Shown in pieces: positions 7,157 through 11,354 of a stretch of DNA of 11,354 nucleotides. The notes under the pieces were generated by a model, which saw only the letters and a program-made list of their open reading frames with translations, was not told the DNA's origin and did not search any database. The stretch is from DASRCB01 sp035653295 (GTDB lineage Bacteria; Acidobacteriota; Terriglobia; Bryobacterales; Bryobacteraceae). The number at the start of each line of letters is the position of its first letter. Position 1 is the first letter of the stretch. Where the stretch lies: the NCBI GenBank assembly GCA_035653295.1, contig DASRCB010000168.1:1-11354 (forward strand). The letters are read 5' to 3'. Made by a program: the position numbers and the translations under genes.

Positions 7157-8965
7157 GTGGACGGGAAAAGCAGTTTTGGACGTCGCGTGACTGGATTGCG
7201 AATTCCGGGTCGCTCGTCAATTTTGGTGATACAGTTGTTCGCGTGCTTCCGCCTGCTACGGTGCGCGGTATTCGCTTGCTTCGCGATCGCAGTTCTGAAG
7301 GCTCAGCCGACGATTCGCCATGCCGTTGTGAGCCCGCCGGGTGGGATGACCCCGACGGGCATCAACAACAGCAGCGACATCGCCGGTTACGGGCTCGTTC
7401 TGAACCAGACAGGCATCATTATTCTTCATTCCGACGGGTCTCAGGAGACGGTCCCATTCACGCTCGGCACGCTGATGGTGACCGGCGCCATTAACTTTCA
7501 CGATGCGGTTGTGGGAGGTTACCGCAAGCCAGGCGGGAGCAATCCACAGGCATTCCTGTGGGAAAAGGAAACGTCGCGTTTCACGACCATCGCATACCCT
7601 GGGGCGTCGGTGACCGAAGCAGTTGGCATAAACGATGGCGGATTTGTGGTGGGCGTGTATGCTCTCCCCGGGGAGAGTGGCGTTACGCGGCACTCATTTC
7701 TCCGCTACCCGAGCGGAGGTTATGTCAACGTCGATGAGGCCGGCTGGGACGCGACACAGGCCAGTGGCATAAACGACCTGGGCCAGATCACGGGCACGGT
7801 GATCAACATCGGTAAAGCCCAGCAGGGATTCGTCCGCAATCAGAACGGCGCCTTCCGAAACCTTGCGTATCCCGGAGCCGCAGCAACGCTGGCCACCGGA
7901 ATCGACCAGAACGGCTATGTTGCCGGCTGGATTACGCTGCCGAGCCAGGCGCAGCAAGGGTTCGTAATGTCGCCCGATGGGACGTTCTATTCGGCCCTGC
8001 CGCCGGGCGCGCCGCAAAATAACACGGTGATACCCGGCATGAATGATCTCGGGACCTTTCTGCTCCGGGATGGCTCAGTCTCGTACACCGGCGGGATTAG
8101 TCACCCGACCTTCAGCCTGTCGATGTCCCCGGGCAGTGGCAGCGGCAATCTGCAGACGTTCACCTTCGCCTTTTCCGGCCCGAATGGACCGCACGACCTT
8201 AGTTCCGTGTATGTCGAGTTCTACAGCAATGTACACGGTTGTTACATCTACTATGTTCCGGCACAAAATATGATTTATCTCCGGAGCGATGATGGAACCC
8301 AAAATTTCGGTATGACGCCTGGCTTCGGCGGGAGGGTCTACAACAGCCAGTGCAGCATCAGCAGCGATACAATATCGGTCACATACGCCGACAACAAACT
8401 TCTTCTGACGTTGCCCATCACTTTCCTCGGATCGTTTACGGGCCTCAAGCCGGTATCGCTTCGTGAGATAGACGGCACATATACGAGCAGCGGATGGGTG
8501 GCCGAAGGATCCTGGATTCCCGAAGACAACCAACGGCCCACAATAACACCGTTGTCGCCCTCTTCTCTGACGGGAAATTCGAAGACTTTGACTCTGACAT
8601 ACTCCGATGCGAATGGGTGGCAGGACCTGAGCTCCGTTTATTTGCTGGTGAATAACCCGCAGTCGATTACAAACGCGTGTTACTTCTACTATCTGCCGCA
8701 CTCCAACACTGCCTATCTGCGGGCCAACAACGGAACCACGAACCTTGCGGCGATGACTCCGGGCGGTTCCGGTACGGACACGAACAGCCAGTGCAGCATC
8801 GCCGCGAGCAGCATATCGGTCTCGCATACGGCTACGGATCTGACGCTGCATGTCACGATCACGGCCCAGCCCGGATTCACGGGTCCAAAGAACGTGTACC
8901 TGCGGGCGATCGACAATGCGAGCGCAACCAGTGGAATCGTTCAGGCAGGCTCCTGGACGCCATAG
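7157..8965 (+). CDS. Secreted HAF-repeat protein with two paired-cysteine domains
   Basis: The 602-residue product is predicted to be exported: residues about 24-48 (LVIQLFACF...FAIAVLKAQ) are hydrophobic and end in a plausible signal-peptidase site. Residues about 55-310 hold HAF-type extracellular repeats, each with a GIN(D/N) turn: GINNSSDIAGY (68), GINDGGFVVG (157), GINDLGQITG (204), GIDQNGYVAG (248) and GMNDLGTF (294), preceded by QAFLW, HSFLR, QGFV and QGFV. Such repeats probably form beta-rich, propeller-like structure. The C-terminal half is a tandem duplication (about 317-454 and 461-602): both copies share DLSSVY, CY(I/F)YY, YLR, NSQCSI and a closing GSW, with likely disulfide pairs C362/C399 and C508/C546. 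The start is uncertain; GTG at 7157 opens the frame, and GTG at 7226 or TTG at 7223 would shorten the N-terminus. No clear ribosome site was found. Base composition looks less GC-rich than the operon. The role is unknown; a surface or adhesive function is only a guess. Confidence 0.82.
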   Translation: MDGKSSFGRRVTGLRIPGRSSILVIQLFACFRLLRCAVFACFAIAVLKAQPTIRHAVVSPPGGMTPTGINNSSDIAGYGLVLNQTGIIILHSDGSQETVPFTLGTLMVTGAINFHDAVVGGYRKPGGSNPQAFLWEKETSRFTTIAYPGASVTEAVGINDGGFVVGVYALPGESGVTRHSFLRYPSGGYVNVDEAGWDATQASGINDLGQITGTVINIGKAQQGFVRNQNGAFRNLAYPGAAATLATGIDQNGYVAGWITLPSQAQQGFVMSPDGTFYSALPPGAPQNNTVIPGMNDLGTFLLRDGSVSYTGGISHPTFSLSMSPGSGSGNLQTFTFAFSGPNGPHDLSSVYVEFYSNVHGCYIYYVPAQNMIYLRSDDGTQNFGMTPGFGGRVYNSQCSISSDTISVTYADNKLLLTLPITFLGSFTGLKPVSLREIDGTYTSSGWVAEGSWIPEDNQRPTITPLSPSSLTGNSKTLTLTYSDANGWQDLSSVYLLVNNPQSITNACYFYYLPHSNTAYLRANNGTTNLAAMTPGGSGTDTNSQCSIAASSISVSHTATDLTLHVTITAQPGFTGPKNVYLRAIDNASATSGIVQAGSWTP

Positions 8966-8983
8966 CAGCCAAACCGGGAATCG

Positions 8984-9018
8984 CAGGCGAAACCGCCTGT
9001 GCCGCAATTCGCTGCGGC
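8984..9018. terminator. Tandem hairpins between convergent genes
   Basis: Nineteen bases after the preceding stop codon, CAGGCG (8984-8989) pairs with CGCCTG (8994-8999), and GCCGCA (9001-9006) pairs with TGCGGC (9013-9018). They lie in the 91-bp gap where two genes converge, so a bidirectional transcription end is plausible. No U-tract follows directly; only a short TTTT occurs further on (from about 9033). A REP-like element is the alternative reading. Confidence 0.4.
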
Positions 9019-9056
9019 TTGCCGTCGTCGTAGTTTTGGCTCCCGGCCGGCAGACT

Positions 9057-9503
9057 TCAGAACCGGAAATTCGGCGGCATGTTATGCGTCCAGTACCCCT
9101 CTTCGACTAAGAGTGAAATCTTCCAGCCCTTGCCGGTTCGCAGCAGCGAGTCGCGATACCACAATCCCTGGAAGAACACCTGCCGTTTTGCCCGTCCGAG
9201 ATGCAGCACCATGGGGCAGGAGCAGTGCGCGCGCGCGGTTGCACGATTCCCATTCACAGCGATCAGGATGGTGGAGACGGCGTGCTGGGACATCTGAACC
9301 CTGGCGAGGGCCTTCTTCAGGTATCGCACGTGGTCCTCCACGCCGCTCCGTACGCCTCCGGTGACGCGATCGTCGATAACCGCATCCGCGGTGAAGAGAC
9401 TTCGGTATGCGTCCCAGTCACGATCGTCCACGGCATAGCAATACCGGGTCAGAACATCTTCGATCTCAAGGCGGTCTGAAATCTGCTCACGTGTCAGGGT
9501 CAT
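9057..9503 (-). CDS. SnoaL/NTF2-like domain protein
   Basis: The 148-residue protein matches the SnoaL-like (NTF2 fold) pattern. The N-terminal helix REQISDRLEIEDVLTRYCYAVDDRDWDAYRSLFTADAVID (about 5-44) is the classic start of SnoaL_4/ring-hydroxylating-dioxygenase-beta-like proteins. It is followed by H75, beta strands such as ATARAHCSCPM and QVFFQGLWYRDSL, and the closing GKGWKISLL. Members include polyketide cyclases, dehydratases, dioxygenase small subunits and many of unknown role, so the reaction cannot be named. There is no signal peptide. The ATG at 9503 is chosen because GGAGG stands 8 nt upstream; the frame runs 12 codons further to 9539. It lies 105 bp downstream of an AraC-type regulator on the same strand and may be transcribed with it or controlled by it. 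Confidence 0.85.
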   Translation of the reverse strand: MTLTREQISDRLEIEDVLTRYCYAVDDRDWDAYRSLFTADAVIDDRVTGGVRSGVEDHVRYLKKALARVQMSQHAVSTILIAVNGNRATARAHCSCPMVLHLGRAKRQVFFQGLWYRDSLLRTGKGWKISLLVEEGYWTHNMPPNFRF

Positions 9504-9608
9504 GAATCGGCCTCCGTTCTCCGGCGCCTTCATCAGCATACGGTTGCTGCCGGATCGGTTACTTGCGGCGGTGGCCGAATTCCTGCTGTTAACGGGAAAG
9601 ATCGCCTG

Positions 9609-10550
9609 CTACGTCGCGTCCCTACTCTTTAGGGCGGCTGCCGCGTTCCGAAACATGTGCGGTGACGCGCCAGTGAGCCGGAGGAAGACGCCGGCAAAAT
9701 GACTCCGGCTTGCGAAACCGACCTGGCGCGCGATGGTGGCGATGGAATCTCGGGATGTCCGGAGAAGTTCCTGAGCGCGCTCGATACGGAGGCGAGTCAC
9801 GTACGCATGTGGAGTCTGGCCCGTGGTTGCTTTAAACATCCGCGCAAAATGGAAGGCGCTCATATGGATGCTCGCGGCGAGGTCGTCGAGCGTGAGGCGG
9901 GTGGCCAGGGCTCCGTAAATATAGTCCTGAACGAGCCGAAGCTTTCGAGCGCTCAGGCGGCCGCGGCGGTCTGGAAGGGCGAGCGGGAACGCACAGTATT
10001 TCCGAAGCAGATGGGCAACGAGCATCTGGGCGGCAGAGTCGAGGAAGAGTCTTTCCGCAGTCTCAGGATGGGTCAGTTCCTCGCCGAGAGAAGTCATGAC
10101 GGAGTAAATCAGAGGGTCGTTCTGAGCGAAGCCATCGATGATCTCGATGTGAGCGGGGTCGCCGTCGAAATTCTCCGCCGCGAACCGATAGAACAGCGCC
10201 GCGTCCAGGCAGACATGGATGGACTCGATGCCGCTGCCGTCTCCCCGATCCCACCGGATTTCGGTGGACTTGCCCGGTGAGCTCACGGCGACATTTCCCG
10301 GACCGCTGAAGGCGCCGGACCAGCCTGTGTGACGCCGCACCTCGGTTTTTCGAGGGCCGCCGCCGGTTGTGGCCACCAGCCACGGGTCCGGCGTCGCAGG
10401 AATGTGCAGATAGCGGCAGCCTGCCGGCTCTTTCCGGGTGCGGACCGTCAGATGTCCCCAGTCGAATCCAGCGCTTGTACGAAGCGAGGGATTTGCGAGA
10501 TAGCGCTCCATCTCCTCGGAGCTGATTTCTGTGGGGCAATACCTGCGCAT
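9609..10550 (-). CDS. AraC-family transcriptional regulator
   Basis: The 313-residue protein has a C-terminal AraC/XylS DNA-binding domain (about 203-301) with both helix-turn-helix units: LTLDDLAASIHMSAFHFARMF (219-239) and SIATIARQVGFASRSHFAGVF (269-289), followed by the family motif GASPHMFR (294-301). The N-terminal about 195 residues form a divergent sensor or dimerisation region, perhaps cupin-like; the ligand is unknown. The ATG at 10550 has GGAG five bases upstream. It is followed on the same strand by the SnoaL-like gene and is divergent from a small exported-protein gene, both plausible targets of its regulation. I cannot tell whether it activates or represses. Confidence 0.92.
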   Translation of the reverse strand: MRRYCPTEISSEEMERYLANPSLRTSAGFDWGHLTVRTRKEPAGCRYLHIPATPDPWLVATTGGGPRKTEVRRHTGWSGAFSGPGNVAVSSPGKSTEIRWDRGDGSGIESIHVCLDAALFYRFAAENFDGDPAHIEIIDGFAQNDPLIYSVMTSLGEELTHPETAERLFLDSAAQMLVAHLLRKYCAFPLALPDRRGRLSARKLRLVQDYIYGALATRLTLDDLAASIHMSAFHFARMFKATTGQTPHAYVTRLRIERAQELLRTSRDSIATIARQVGFASRSHFAGVFLRLTGASPHMFRNAAAALKSRDAT

Positions 10551-10685
10551 AGCGACTCCGCTCGCCTAGAGTATCTCAATCGATGAGGGCGCTTCGCCCC
10601 GTGCCGCTGCTGGCGTCGGGGCACAATGAAGGATGATGAGCGGGCGGACCTGGGTGATGCGGCGGGAGGACTGAAGGATCTGACC
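10551..10685. promoter_or_regulatory. Divergent intergenic region with palindromes
   Basis: This 135-bp gap separates the AraC-type gene from the divergent exported-protein gene, so both promoters should be here. It contains a near palindrome CTCAATCGATGAG (10575-10587), a hairpin GGGCG (10587-10591) with CGCCC (10595-10599), and competing stems CCCCG (10597-10601)/CGGGG (10617-10621) and GTGCC (10601-10605)/GGCAC (10620-10624). One of these could be a regulator operator or a leader structure. No confident -35/-10 pair was found. Confidence 0.35.
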
Positions 10686-11207
10686 ATGCAAGCCCGGAGC
10701 TGGGTCTGCGCGACATCGCTTTTTCTCTGCTTCGGCTGTGCATCGGCGGCCGAGAAAGAGAATGCGGAGGAGATGGCTGTTCTTGAGATTGGGGCGGCGG
10801 GGAGCTGGAATCTGCGAGATTGGTCATCGAGCGCCGGACCCACGGTTGCCATTGAGATCACCCCTGTTGAGCACTGGCTGGAAATTGAGGCCGGGGTGAC
10901 GCCCACCTTCGGGGTGCAGACAACGGAGTGGGGGAGCGATCTTCTGTTTAAGAAGCCCTGGACCCTTTCGAGGACAGTCGAGTTTATGGCCGGCATTGGC
11001 CCTGAGTGGATTCACACAACTGAGCACGGCGCGACAGGGGATTCGGCCGCGGGGGAAGCGGTCCTGGATTTCATGTTCTGGCCTGGGCGGTGGAAGCACA
11101 AGCTGGGCTGGTACGTCGAACCGGACTACGAATACGACTTTGGACGAGGGCATGAGCGATCGATCGCCGTGAGCTTCGGTCTGCTGATCGCGATTCCAAA
11201 ACGTTAG
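10686..11207 (+). CDS. Small exported conserved hypothetical, possible outer-membrane barrel
   Basis: The 173-residue protein has a signal peptide (WVCATSLFLCFGCASAAE), cleaved probably after ASA. A lipoprotein reading at FGC is possible, but the lipobox is poor (C at -3). The mature part alternates short amphipathic strands with glycine and aromatic residues (LEIGAAGSWNL, LEIEAGVTPTFG, EFMAGIGPEWIHT, HKLGWYVEPDYEYDFG, IAVSFGLLIAIP), as expected for a small beta-barrel or envelope protein. I do not recognise a named family. The start at 10686 has AGGA seven bases upstream; the frame is open to 10626, but the upstream codons are charged and would bury the signal peptide. It is divergent from the AraC-type regulator and may be controlled by it. 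Confidence 0.75.
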   Translation: MQARSWVCATSLFLCFGCASAAEKENAEEMAVLEIGAAGSWNLRDWSSSAGPTVAIEITPVEHWLEIEAGVTPTFGVQTTEWGSDLLFKKPWTLSRTVEFMAGIGPEWIHTTEHGATGDSAAGEAVLDFMFWPGRWKHKLGWYVEPDYEYDFGRGHERSIAVSFGLLIAIPKR

Positions 11208-11262
11208 AAATATACCTTGGGTACGGCGCCGCGTGGCCGGCGGGACCGCGGCGGGGATGCGG

Positions 11263-11268
11263 TAGACT
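11263..11268 (+). promoter_or_regulatory. Possible -10 box of the tRNA gene
   Basis: TAGACT occurs about 22 bp before the tRNA start and matches TATAAT at four of six bases; the AT-rich run TGATAGAGAACTC follows it. The region upstream is very GC-rich and shows no recognisable -35 hexamer. This is a weak candidate. Confidence 0.25.
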
Positions 11269-11284
11269 GATAGAGAACTCACGT

Positions 11285-11354
11285 GGGCGAGTAGCTCAGC
11301 TGGGAGAGCACGGCGTTCGCAACGCCGGGGTCGTGGGTTCGAATCCCATCTCGT
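11285..11354 (+). tRNA. tRNA-Ala(CGC), 3' end cut by window edge
   Basis: The cloverleaf reads: acceptor 5' strand GGGCGAG (11285-11291); D arm GCTC/GAGC with AGCTGGGA loop; anticodon stem CGGCG/CGCCG enclosing TTCGCAA, giving anticodon CGC (alanine, codon GCG); T arm GTGGG/CCCAT (closing on a G:U) with loop TTCGAAT. The 3' acceptor strand begins CTCGT and the window ends there, so the last pairing bases, discriminator and CCA lie outside. The final T pairs with G3 as G3:U70, the alanine identity element, which supports the call. Confidence 0.93.

Noticed and set aside
6597..7220. N-terminal extension of UvrA to 1130 residues
   Set aside because: The family N-terminus begins at 6596 and the extension is translated tandem-repeat DNA with no protein-like composition.
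10686..10760. Lipoprotein signal in the exported protein
   Set aside because: The residues before the cysteine (C-F-G) do not fit the lipobox well; ordinary signal-peptidase cleavage after ASA is at least as likely.
11208..11262. Terminator after the exported-protein gene
   Set aside because: GCCGCG (11228-11233) can pair with CGCGGC (11247-11252), but no T-run follows, and GC-rich sequence makes such pairing common.

Overview
The window is a GC-rich bacterial chromosome segment, probably from an Acidobacteriota of the Bryobacterales/Solibacter type. That placement is an inference: it rests on the HAF-repeat secreted protein with paired-cysteine domains, on short palindromic repeats placed inside genes, and on the protein mix. 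No rRNA or other decisive marker is present. No phage, transposase, CRISPR array or plasmid gene was found.

Layout. Positions 1-268 hold no convincing gene but contain a 94-bp element with perfect 11-bp terminal inverted repeats and two inner hairpins. A small unknown helical protein (269-574, +) follows. It converges on a five-gene minus-strand operon that reads uvrA (6596-3828), a deoxyhypusine-synthase-like protein of unknown activity, a CPBP-family membrane protease, mtnA, and a TlpA/thioredoxin-like secreted protein (ending at 581). Every junction in this operon overlaps: three are 4-nt ATGA overlaps and the last is 8 nt, so the five genes look translationally coupled. Nucleotide excision repair, methionine salvage and envelope functions thus share one transcript. 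Two genes of the operon carry the same 41-bp double-hairpin palindromic element inside their coding sequence, in the same orientation but read in different frames.

Between uvrA and the next gene (6597-7156) lies non-coding, modular repetitive DNA: three diverged copies, plus a fragment of a fourth, of a unit built from a conserved core, a variable number of CGTGGYC-like heptamers and a conserved tail. It is nearly stop-free in several frames, which extends the uvrA reading frame artificially.

To the right, 7157-8965 (+) encodes a secreted or surface protein with HAF-type repeats and two tandem cysteine-pair domains. A SnoaL/NTF2-like protein (9503-9057, -) sits 105 bp downstream of an AraC-family regulator (10550-9609, -), a likely regulator/effector pair. 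Divergent from the regulator is a small exported, possibly outer-membrane, conserved protein (10686-11207, +). The window ends inside a tRNA-Ala(CGC) gene with a visible G3:U70 pair.
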